From the NCBI RefSeq assembly GCF_000003815.2, contig NC_049980.1, forward strand, positions 34,222,204 through 34,282,504: a stretch of DNA of 60,301 bases, written 5' to 3'. Positions within the stretch are counted from its first letter, which is position 1; every line of letters starts with the position of its first letter. Of the stretch, positions 49,602 through 59,290 are shown piece after piece. The notes beneath the pieces are model-generated. The model was not told the origin of the DNA. It ran no database searches and saw nothing but the letters and a program-made list of their open reading frames with translations. Source of the DNA: Branchiostoma floridae. Lineage: Eukaryota > Chordata > Leptocardii > Amphioxiformes > Branchiostomatidae. Both the position numbers and the translations under genes were made by a program.

Positions 49602-49670
49602 TACCTGTACCTGTACACGTACCTGTACCAGTACCTACACCTGTACCTGTACCTGTACCTGCACCTGTAT
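49602..49670. repeat. GTACCT hexanucleotide repeat
   Basis: Runs of GTACCTGTACCTGTAC with a few changes, in the presumed leader 37 bp before the RAI14-like start codon. The same hexamer forms the spacers at 29524-29860 in gene B. Confidence 0.85.
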
Positions 49671-49706
49671 GTACTGTAGCAGGGAACCATCTGTGGCGGC
49701 ACCAAA

Positions 49707-52424
49707 ATGAAGAGTCTGAGAGCAAAGTTCAGGAAAAGTGAGGTGTGTAGAAAACAATGGTTTACCTTTTATGTGTGTGCATAGTATAATTTGTTAAAAC
49801 ACACAATCATATATACCTTGTCAATTATGTAGAATGCAATATGAGTCAATGACTGTGAGGCTTCTGGGTGTCTGGGACAGAGGATGATGTGGACTATGCT
49901 GTGATGTATTCCATTTATGTTATACCTACCCATAAAACACGCTTTGAGAAATTTTTTTGTCGTTGAACAACAAAAATTCTAACATCCAAATCGGATATTC
50001 TTATTTTCGACAGTGGCGCAAGCAAAGTCATTTTTGATTATTTGATGGAAGCCTGTGTGATACCTCTTGTCTACGGTATTTATCATCTAAATATGTACTA
50101 TTAATTAGTATTATGCAATCAGAATTAAAAGACAAACATTTATTTTGGTGTCTTTATATAAGTATGTTTAAACCCTAGGTACAGTTTTCTCCAAAATTAG
50201 GGTTACCCTTTTCTGCTGTTACAGTGTGCTTCATTAATTAATAATGCATAGCCAAGATCTGAAAGATCATCAGAATTCCACAGAATTCTCACTCTTGCTC
50301 ACTCACACATTTTTTTTAGAATTATTCTTTAAAACAATTTATGTAATACTTAATATTTACTGTGTTAGGTTCCATTTTGAGTTAGATATCAGGACAGACA
50401 GCACCGTCAAAATGATCCACCACAGAATTATGTACAGTTTTCAGATTCTGTATAAGCTCCCATCCTTCAGATCTGTGGCCACACGGGACAAGTCCTTCTG
50501 CATTATGGATGAGTTGGCCCAGATACATGTGAGAGATTGTCCACATCAAGGACGGTCCTACCCTGATAGCGTTAGGCAGGGACGATAACGACTGGTCAGA
50601 GATTGATTACTGTAGGTCAGATAGGTGCCAGGTGACTCAATTGTCGTGCAAGAAAATTAAAAGGGCGGCTCATGACTGAAAATTAGATGAGCTGCTACAA
50701 TATTTTGTTCACGGTTGTGGTAACAATGATTTTGGCAGAAGTGAACTGTAGTTAGTTGTAGCTAACCTAGACTTGATTGATGGATTGATTGATTGGTGGA
50801 TTAATATAAAATCCAAGGAAATTTTCTTTCCCTAACAAATGATCAAACAGTGAGAGTCAATGGTAGATTTTTATCCAATTGTGATAAGAAAAGACATGCA
50901 CTGAATGATGAAAGTACTTCCAATTATACACAAATGTTACCTTCACATACTTGTCCATGTACATTTTGTATTTCTCTAAAGCCTTTATCAACATAATGAT
51001 CCTATCTCTCCCTTCTCAACTAAGTTGATTGTTTGTTACTGTGGCAGGCAGTAGAATAGGGGAATGACTTGTTTGTTTATTTATTTATTTGTTTGTTTAC
51101 AGACCCAGGAGTGGGGTAAACATGACGAGAGACTGTGGCAGGCAGTAGAACAGGAGATGACTTGTTTGTTTGTTTGTTTGTTTACAGACCCAGGAGTGGG
51201 ATAAACATGACGAGCGACTGTAGCAGGCAGTAGAACAGGGAGATCAGATGACTTGTTTGTTTGTTTGTTTGTTTACAGGCCCAGGAGTGGGGTAAACATG
51301 ACGAGCGACTGTGGCAGGCAGTGGAACAGGGGATGACTTGTTTGTTTGTTTGTTTGTTCACAGGCCCAGGAGTGCGGTAAACATGACGAGCGACTGTGGC
51401 AGGCAGTGGAACAGTAGATGACTTGTTTATTTGTTTGTTTACAGACCCAGGAGTGGGGTAAACATGACGAGCGACTGTGGCAGGCTGTAGAACAGGGGGT
51501 TGACTTGTTTGTTTATTTGTTTGTTTGTTTGTTTACAGGCCCAGGAGTGGGGTAAACATGACGAGCTGCTGTGGCAGGCAGTGGAACAGGCGAATGACTT
51601 GTTTGTTTGTTTGTTTGTTTGTTTACAGGCCCAGGAGTGGGGTAAACACGACGAGAGACTGTGGCAGGCAGTGGAACAGGGTGATGATGAGAAGGTTGTT
51701 GCAGAGCTGGGGAAGAAGGCTTCCCCCTCCAAGATGGGCCCTGAAGGGACGTCAGCGTGAGTAATCAGGAACTAAAACATGTGCACACACATTTACAGGC
51801 AGGACACTGTTTAAGTCATAATGCTCGTAACTGTATGCTGCCTAGTATCAAGGGACCTGCTAAATGTTTATGTAATTATCTTGTGTGGAGAACCATGATT
51901 TGAGAGAGTGCTGATACCCATACATTTTTTGTCGTCAATTTTAATCTTTTTCAGGAATAATATTATTTTAGCAACAAAATAAGCCAAAGGTTATATACAT
52001 GTACTTGAGTGTAAGTCTACTTGATTATGATACATTGATTTTCTTTTGTTCTGCACCTGTACCCTAAATGACTGTACCTGTTTTACCTGTAATGTGAACT
52101 GTTATGCCACCTTCTTCTGAACCTCTCATGTTGTGCTAACTCCTGTCCAGGTTCCACCTTGCTACTAATGCATGATACTGCATTGGCATTGTCCAAGTCC
52201 TTGAGTACAATCTCAGTGTCACGGGCTTGTCATTGTCCTGCTTTTAACCCGCTTGTGTTTGTCCCCCCAGGTTCCACCTGGCTGCCTCCCAAGGCCAGCT
52301 GGAGTGTCTGGACATCATCGTGGCTCACGGGATAGACGTCCTGCTGACAGACACGTTCGGGAGAACTGCAGCTCACTCTGCAGCCAGAGGGGGCAGCGCT
52401 GAATGTGTAGAGCGGTTACTGCAG
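49707..52424 (+). CDS. RAI14: RAI14/UACA-like ankyrin-repeat coiled-coil protein, first three coding exons
   Basis: Coding exons 49707-49742, 51629-51756 and 52271-52424 give 106 residues in frame. Exon 1 encodes MKSLRAKFRKSE, which resembles the start of vertebrate RAI14 (ankycorbin); UACA starts similarly. Exon 2 encodes QEWGKHDERLWQAVEQGDDE and the run-up to the ankyrin repeats. Exon 3 encodes the first two repeats (FHLAASQGQLECLDIIVAHG and TFGRTAAHSAARGGSAECVE) and ends in RLLQ before GTATTT. Family members bind the actin cytoskeleton through the ankyrin repeats and carry long C-terminal coiled coils; those exons are not in this window, so intron 3 exceeds 7.8 kb. The ATG is the first in this frame. 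Exon 2 is preceded by a ladder of partial copies, and the nearest upstream acceptor (51539) is in frame. Confidence 0.88.
49895..50085. repeat. diverged copy of the dispersed element at 23862-24166
   Basis: TGTATTCCATTTATGTTATACC, then GTCGTTGAACAACAAAAATT, then AACATCCAAATCGGATATTC follow the block order of the copies in genes B and C. It is in RAI14 intron 1. Confidence 0.6.
50344..50586 (+). other. unrecognised open frame in RAI14 intron 1
   Basis: The frame ending at TGA 50586 reads, in part, MIHHRIMYSFQILYKLPSF and DKSFCIMDELAQIHVRDCPH with less AT bias than its surroundings. I do not recognise it. It could be a decayed transposon frame or a chance frame; no splice sites flank it clearly. 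Confidence 0.2.
51030..51628 (+). repeat. ladder of RAI14 exon 2 acceptors
   Basis: Six partial copies, each a (TTTG)n tract, TTTACAG and about 52 bp of exon 2, start at 51103, 51188, 51279, 51364, 51445 and 51539; the real exon starts at 51629. Offsets are 81-94 bp. Only the last full unit, 90 bp, keeps the frame without a stop. Confidence 0.95.
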
Positions 52425-53879
52425 GTATTTCAGACATTCTTGCATGAGTACTGGAGAAGGAGGTCAGCGCCAAGCAAATTTATTATACGCACAGCTCCTT
52501 TTTTCTACCATATTTTTATTTATTGGCAGGGTTCTCCCCAGAATCTTTTAGTATAGTGGAGGGGCTGGCAAAAATAACCCAAACCAACGTGCTACGCTTT
52601 CATGAAAATTTGTTCATTTTGCATGACAGAGGGTGTCAACTACTACAAGTATAATATAGTGTTGTGATTCCTTTGTTGTGAAGTGTCAAAACCACTATTG
52701 TTCTGATCATCGCCCATTCACAAGTTTTTGCAGACAATGCCAAATGGAAAAGTGATGCCACTTGGCACAAAAATCTGTGAATGTTCATTAATTTTAGCAA
52801 AACTAACCAGGAAAATAGGGAAGAAACACACTAAATTTCAAAAGTAGTATAGTGGAGCTGGGCTGGAGTATAGTGGAGGGCCTCCCTTATTCCATCCTTT
52901 GGGGAGGACTCTGATTGGCCTAGTTCGGCCAATATTGACCATGGTAAAATCCTAATTGATATCAGCCCTACAGTGGCGACTGTGGCTAAACAGTCCTATA
53001 GTACAAGAATGACAGTCCCTGCCACACAGGGCACATCTGTAAGCTGACTCAGGTCTGTTGCAGACTGAGTTCTTTTCGCAGGATCCGCTTTTCTTCTGCC
53101 ATGCACATCAGTCTGGTTTCTCCTGATTTTAGCTGCCTGGACAGTGTGCATCTCCAGCTGGATCTGTCATTTACAAGGTCCTCCCAGTGCTCTGTGTCAA
53201 TGTACAATGTATATCCAAACACACATATATAGTCATACACACAATGTGTAATACATTTACATGCTCAGTAGGAAAGGTAACTAGATTTAGTAACCTTTCT
53301 TCAGCCAATCAGAGTGCGCCATTTCCATGACCCCAATATTTGACCCCAAATCAAGATGGCCGCCCAAACCAGGAAGATCCAGGAACTTTGTGGAAGTGGT
53401 TGACACATGATGAAATCTGTTTGCTTTTTGTCTTTTGGTACATTAGCGTTTCATATTGTTACTTCCATTTTTTTTTTGGTGTCTGTGTGTCTATCTGAGT
53501 GTGTGTTTAAGTTTCCGAATAGTTCTGGTTAGGATAACTTTAGAACCTCTGGATAGAATGTTAATACTAGATGGGAGAGGTGCCCTACTATCAATATTGT
53601 AGTATTTACTTCATTAGTAATAGACTTATTACATGTAATAGACTTTATATTAAATACATCGAACAATGTTTATTTTTGACACTCATGTTGTTAACATCAA
53701 TAAAAACATTTATGTACATCGGAATTTTAAACTTATTACACTCCTCATCTTGTAGTCCTTCTTCTGTTATGCATACTACATGTACTAGTATATGTTGAGA
53801 CATTCACACAAAACTTGGACCATATAGTCATATAAATATAAATTTAACTAGAAAGGCCGACATTTGCTTAGGAGCAAAT
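52425..53879. other. RAI14-like intron 3, first part
   Basis: No ankyrin exon is found. A segment at about 52917-53040 (GGTAAAATCCTAATTGATATC, CAGTCCCTGCCACACAGGGC) matches 12580-12665 in gene A and is a dispersed repeat. Confidence 0.5.
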
Positions 53880-54850
53880 ACAGCATATTGCAATCCATCT
53901 TCATCCTTGAAAAAATTCCCAAATTCAACAATTTGAAGTAATGTTTGCTCAATGAGAAAATTAAGTACTGTGGGCACTTGTCCTACACACCTTCATGCCG
54001 AATTTTAGGTCATTTGGTTTCAATATAAGGGCATAGGAGCCAAAAATATACATTTTTTAGTTAAAAATGGCTAAAAATCCCAAAATAACTCATTTTATAA
54101 GTGCTCTATGAAGAAAGTGTTGATGGGGTCCTGTTGCCATATGTCCAATTTACCTTTCTACCAAATTTCAGGTGATTTGGTTTACATACAAGGGCATGGA
54201 AGCCAAAAATATACATTTTTTAGTCAAAAATGACTGAAAACCCTAAAATAACTCATTTTTGAAGTCATCTATAAAGAAAGTGTCAATGGGGTCCTGTGAG
54301 CATATGTTCAATGCACCTCTGTACCAAATTTCAGGTCATTAGGTTTTCATACAAGGGTATAGGAGCCAAAAATATACATTTTTTGTCAAAAATGGCCAAA
54401 AACCCTAAAATAACTCATTTTTGGAGTAAACAATGAATAAAGCCTTGATGGGTTTCTGTGGTCATATGTCAAACGCACCTATGTACCAAATTTCATGTCA
54501 TTAGGTTTTAATACAATGGCATAGGAGCCAAAAATATACATTTTTAGTCAAAAATGGCCAAAAACCCTAAAATAACTAATTTTTAAGCAATCTATGAAGA
54601 AATTTGTTGATGGTTTTCTGTGCTCATATGTTTAATGCACCTCTGTACCAAATTTCAGGTCATTAGCTTGTAATACCAGGGCACAGGGGCCTAAAATATA
54701 CATATTTTGTCTAAAAATGACCAAAAACCCTAAATATCATAAATTCTAAGGCCTCTATCAAGAAAGTGAAAAAAACGTCTGGGGGTATTTGCTATTTCTA
54801 CCACCCTGCCAAATTTGAGCTCATTTGGCCCAAAAATGAAAAAAGTAATC
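53880..54850. repeat. 162-163-bp A-rich tandem repeat, about five units
   Basis: GGAGCCAAAAATATACATTT recurs at about 54037, 54200, 54363, 54525 and 54687, with ACCAAATTTCAGGTCATT and CCCTAAAATAACTCATTTTT in each unit. Units differ by roughly a tenth or more, so this is an old array. Confidence 0.85.
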
Positions 54851-54890
54851 CCATTTGAAGATTTGACAGGAGAAGAAGAAGAGACAAAGG

Positions 54891-55142
54891 AAAAACGGAT
54901 TTTAGGTTGGACGCATGAAGGGACATTATGGATTTGTTTATGCCCGCGGGCAAGAATATGCTAATTATGTAATACAATCTACCTTCCAGTGTGCACGTGG
55001 ACACGTAGAACCACGCACGCAGCTCAATCGAATGTTAGCGGGCTTTTCAGACGGTCGCCCTATTTGCTCGGACGTTCTTAACCTGATTTCTGAGCGTAAA
55101 ATGTTACTCGCAAATACTTCTTGGATTTTCTCCTCTGATTTT
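54891..55142. repeat. 252-bp direct repeat, copy 1
   Basis: Identical by eye to 56403-56654 over its whole length (AAAAACGGATTTTAGG to TCCTCTGATTTT). It contains a 76-codon open frame starting MKGHYGFVYARGQ, and the complementary strand is also open. It could be one LTR of a small LTR element or a recent segmental copy. The ends are not the usual TG..CA. Confidence 0.85.
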
Positions 55143-56402
55143 TGATCTTTTCTCGGCGCTGGATTTGAACACTGCACTGCTGCGGTAAGTTATATGCCCA
55201 CCTTTGTCTTTTTGGTAATGTTAACGTTCGATCATTTCCTTGTCTGGTATAACCACATTATGGGATTGGAAACTTCCTTGGCCAGACGTACACTGACGCC
55301 TCTGAGCTCAGTAATACTTTGTTAATATCTATATAAGTCACCGAGTATATTATAAGCCAATGTTCATTCATAGTTTATCTCATTAGTTTACCGATAGCAA
55401 GACAGAAGTCGACGAATCGATGTGTCTGTGGATGACGAAAGGCATGTAGCCGATCCCAAGACTTATTACAGAATCGCTTGACTGAAAAATGTTAAGTCAA
55501 GAGTGGTATATTAGCGATTCGGTGTTGAATTAATCGTTTCTAGTCAGATCGACGAAACTATACACATGCGCTGACTTCAACCATTTTCCAAAAACGTTCT
55601 AATGCAGACGTAACGTTACTAACGTTAGAATCGTCACATGGTCGATTCAAAAATTCCACATAGACGTTATATAGTACCGGCGAGGCAATGCTATTACTGG
55701 TGAGTCAAACGGGATTCACAACTTAATTACATGCAAGCAATACAACAGATGGTCGCTGTGATTCACGTAACACAACTTTTTAGACTATGAGGTCGGCGTT
55801 GATACCCACAGAGTTGATTTCTAAACTCTGACGATATTCATGACTGAAACCTAGAAGAAAAAAGAGGGGTGCTTTCACTATTCGGCGTTTAACGATGTTT
55901 CTTGTCAGGATGACGCCTTTCCACCCCGGTTCGTTGGTTTGGCGGGTTTTTCATCGCTAATAGCTCCCTTGGGGGGGTTTCCTTCAAAGAGTGCACTCAG
56001 ATTCCGTAGTGATATTTCTCATTCGGTGTTTTGGCTGTTGTTTTCGCTAGTCGCTCCTTGGGGGGTTCGAAGCAGAATTTGCATTCTGATTCTGTAGGTT
56101 CAATGTATGGAAAATGTCCGAAAATGTCTAGAAGAAGTCCCTCATTATGTGTTTGATAGAATATGCACGCTTATTGTTACTTCTATCATCAAGCGTGTTA
56201 TTGAGCATGTTCAACGATTCTCATTCACGGTAACGTGTTAAGAGGTGGGATGCCGATCTTTTCGTCAGTCACATTGATTAAAACTTATGATATTACCGCC
56301 AAACCATATTTTGTCTGTTGTTACTGTGTGAGATAGTGTGTGAGGCTACCCTAGACATAATGGCCTTCAGAGGGAAACATAAAATACTTTTTCACGGAGT
56401 GA
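55143..56402. other. 1.26-kb segment between the identical direct repeats
   Basis: No reverse transcriptase, integrase or other protein motif is seen and no long frame is present. 56060-56126 (GGGGGGTTCGAAGCAGAATT onward) recurs at 60231-60300. Confidence 0.6.
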
Positions 56403-56654
56403 AAAAACGGATTTTAGGTTGGACGCATGAAGGGACATTATGGATTTGTTTATGCCCGCGGGCAAGAATATGCTAATTATGTAATACAATCTACCTTCCA
56501 GTGTGCACGTGGACACGTAGAACCACGCACGCAGCTCAATCGAATGTTAGCGGGCTTTTCAGACGGTCGCCCTATTTGCTCGGACGTTCTTAACCTGATT
56601 TCTGAGCGTAAAATGTTACTCGCAAATACTTCTTGGATTTTCTCCTCTGATTTT
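56403..56654. repeat. 252-bp direct repeat, copy 2
   Basis: Offset 1512 bp from copy 1 and identical by eye. Downstream sequence differs from that after copy 1. Confidence 0.85.
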
Positions 56655-57299
56655 CCCTCCCACCCTGTCCCCATTTTATTTATATCAACCATTGATGGGT
56701 GGATTGGTTCCCTACAATCTAAAAGTATTATGTTATGACTTCAATCATGACCTTTATGACTTTGTTGATCTTTATTGGTGTCGGGCATTACGTCATGAGA
56801 CCGAAGGTCAGCCAAAGACAGGAACAACGCCGTCATAGGCGGGTTTAACTGTTTAGAGTATCGCTTTAAATTTCATGGACATATAGAAATGTACTTTCCA
56901 AACAGGGTCAGGGTCAGGAATCAAGCAGATATAACGTTAGAAGGTGAAATGGTAAACGTTAAGGTAACTATTCATGTCATACAGGACGGAGGTGGGATGC
57001 CTAGGCTTGTCGGGCTTGCTTACTTTGTCAGATAGGACTGGACCTTTTGTATTCAAAATTTTTCTAATTGCAAAATTTGTCAGACAACGAATATGGGATG
57101 CCTGGGCTGTCAGGTTTGATTCGCAGTTTGGTTACAACTTGAGTATGGCTTGCTTGGGGTAAGAAAAGCTCAGAAAACTAAGAAATAGTGGGACAAGGGA
57201 CAAGAGTTTATTGTGGCCGTCAGGTTGGATGCCAAAGACGGTAATTTTTGTCATCACGAACAGGCGTGTGCCGACTCGTGTTTATCCCAGTTGTGCCAC

Positions 57300-57870
57300 T
57301 ATAGTATAGGACTGGCGGGTGCCAGTCCGTGTTTATCCCTGGTCTGTCAATTTGTGTTTATCTCGGTTGTGATACTATAGGACCGGCGGGTGCCAATCCG
57401 TGTTTATCCAAGTTGTTACCATGTGACTGGTGTGTGTCAATTTGTGTTTATCTCGGTTGTGATACTATAGGACTGGCGGGTGCCAATCCGTGTTTATCCC
57501 AGTTGTTACCAATTATTGCGACTGGTGTGTGCCAACTTTGTGTTTATCTCGGTTGTGATACCATAGGACTGGCGGGTGCCAATCCATGTTTAACCCAGTT
57601 GTTACCATGTGACTGGTGTGTGCCAACTTTGTGTTTATCTCGGTTGTGATACTATAGGACTGGCGGGTGCCAATCCGTGTTTATCCCAGTTGTTACCATG
57701 TGACTGGTGTGTGTCAATTTGTGTTTATCTCGGTTGTGATACTATAGGACTGGCGGGTGCCAATCCGTGTTTATCCCATCTGTTACCATGTGACTGGTGT
57801 GTGTCCATTTGTGTTTATCTCGGTTATGATACTATAGGACTGGCGGGTGCCAATCCGTGTTTATCATCTG
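57300..57870. repeat. 90-96-bp tandem repeat
   Basis: GGACTGGCGGGTGCCAATCC recurs at about 57379, 57470, 57566, 57657, 57747 and 57837, alternating with GTTACCATGTGACTGGTGTG. It runs directly into the 54-bp array. Confidence 0.9.
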
Positions 57871-58440
57871 TATGTCGTCCATTGCGTCGGTTCATAAGCG
57901 GCAATGTGACGTGCTATTATCATGTTTGTCAAACATTGCGTCGGTTCATAAGCGGCAATGTGACGTGCTATTATCATGTGTGTCAAACATTGCGTCGGTT
58001 CGTTAGCGGCAATGTGGCACTCTTATCATCTGTATGCCGCCCGTTGCGCCGGTTCATAAACGGCAATGTGACGGGCTATTATCATGTGTGTCAAACATTG
58101 CGTCGGTTCATAAGCGGCAATGTGACGTGCTATTATCATGTGTGTCAAACATTGCGTCGGTTCGTTAGCGGCAATGTGGCACTTTTATCATCTGTATGCC
58201 GCCCATTGCGCCGGTTCATAAACGGCAATGTGACGGGCTATTATCATGTGTGTCAAACATTGCGTCGGTTCATAAGCGGCAATGTGACGTGCTATTATCA
58301 TGTGTGTCAAACATTGCGTCGGTTCGTTAGCGGCAATGTGGTACTCTTATCATCTGTATGCCATCCATTGCGTCGGTTCATAAGCGGCTATGTGACGTGT
58401 TATTATCATGTGTCAAACACTGCGTCGGTTCGTTAGCGGC
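57870..58440. repeat. 54-bp tandem array with 162-bp higher-order unit
   Basis: Basic 54-bp units contain TTGCGTCGGTTCATAAGCGG and CAATGTGACGTGCTATTATC. Three variants repeat in order, so TGTATGCCGCCC recurs at 58031, 58193 and (as TGTATGCCATCC) 58355, 162 bp apart. Since 54 is 18 codons, a 275-codon frame runs through it; this is not a gene. Further units continue at 59100-59290. Confidence 0.9.
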
Positions 58441-58469
58441 AGTGGGACACTCCTGTTATTAATGAATGT

Positions 58470-58990
58470 TTGAATGAAGTTTATTGCGCAACATTTGTAC
58501 ATGGTACCATGTAAGGCAACAGTAATAGATCACTTTATACGATGATACAACTTATCACTATAACTACATGTAGTACTAGTACAGGAATGTGAACATATAT
58601 GGCGTGTTATCATAGTGTAAAATACAACTTAAATGATTAGGTCTGCTATTGTACAATATCTTCTCTCTTTTTCAGAGCAGTACAAATGTACTGGCCTACA
58701 TTTGTAGACATGTAGTCTGGACATGACATAAGTAGTTTAAAAATACCTGTCTTTGGCAATGGTGTACTAGATTTACATGTGACCATGATCCATTATTTTT
58801 TGTCTCTCTACGGTATATGCAGGGCATGTCAAAATGAAATTCGTCTTCAATACCATCTTGACATGACGGACATAGTCTCTGGTTGGCTGGTATATTATGA
58901 TACCGACCCCTTTCTATTTCCAAGCAGTGTGAACTGATTCTTAATTTGGTTATGTTAACAACAAAGGCTTTATTATTAATTGAGGACAGG
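58470..58990 (-). mobile_element. 5'-truncated LINE (3' end of reverse-transcriptase ORF and 3' UTR)
   Basis: On the minus strand the frame reads TKLRISSHCLEIERGRYHN, then IPANQRLCPSCQDGIEDEFH and a stop at 58696. This is the zf-RVT-like C-terminal block (E.GR..NIP...R.C..C....EDE.HF) typical of LINE ORF2. A 3' UTR of about 220 bp ends near TTCATTCAAACATTCATTAA. It splits the 54-bp satellite array. Confidence 0.85.
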
Positions 58991-59099
58991 TAATTTTAAA
59001 GTGTGAAGTGACTTTTGATTTGGGAGTAAGTCTTTAGTTTGTTACAACTCTTTATTTCTTGTAGCCATCCAGAGAGAAATGCGTCTTTGTGACGTTCTT

Positions 59100-59290
59100 T
59101 GAATATGATGCGCTATTTCCATGTGTGTCAAATATTGAGTCGGTTTGTAAGCGACATTGTTGGGCTCCTATTGCCTATTATTTGCGTGCCGTCCCTTTGC
59201 GTCGGTTCGTAAGCGGCATTGTGACGTGCTATTATCATTATTTGTGAGTCAAACACTGCGTCGGTTCGTTAGCGGCAATCCGGTTATGGG
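59100..59290. repeat. continuation of the 54-bp array beyond the LINE
   Basis: TGTGTGTCAAATATTGAGTCGG, GCGTCGGTTCGTAAGCGGCA and CACTGCGTCGGTTCGTTAGC are the same unit, more diverged than those left of the LINE. Confidence 0.85.

Noticed and set aside
57609-58436. 275-codon frame with repeated LRRFISGNVT
   Set aside because: Produced by the 54-bp satellite; no start context, no homologue recognised, and the frame is cut by the LINE.
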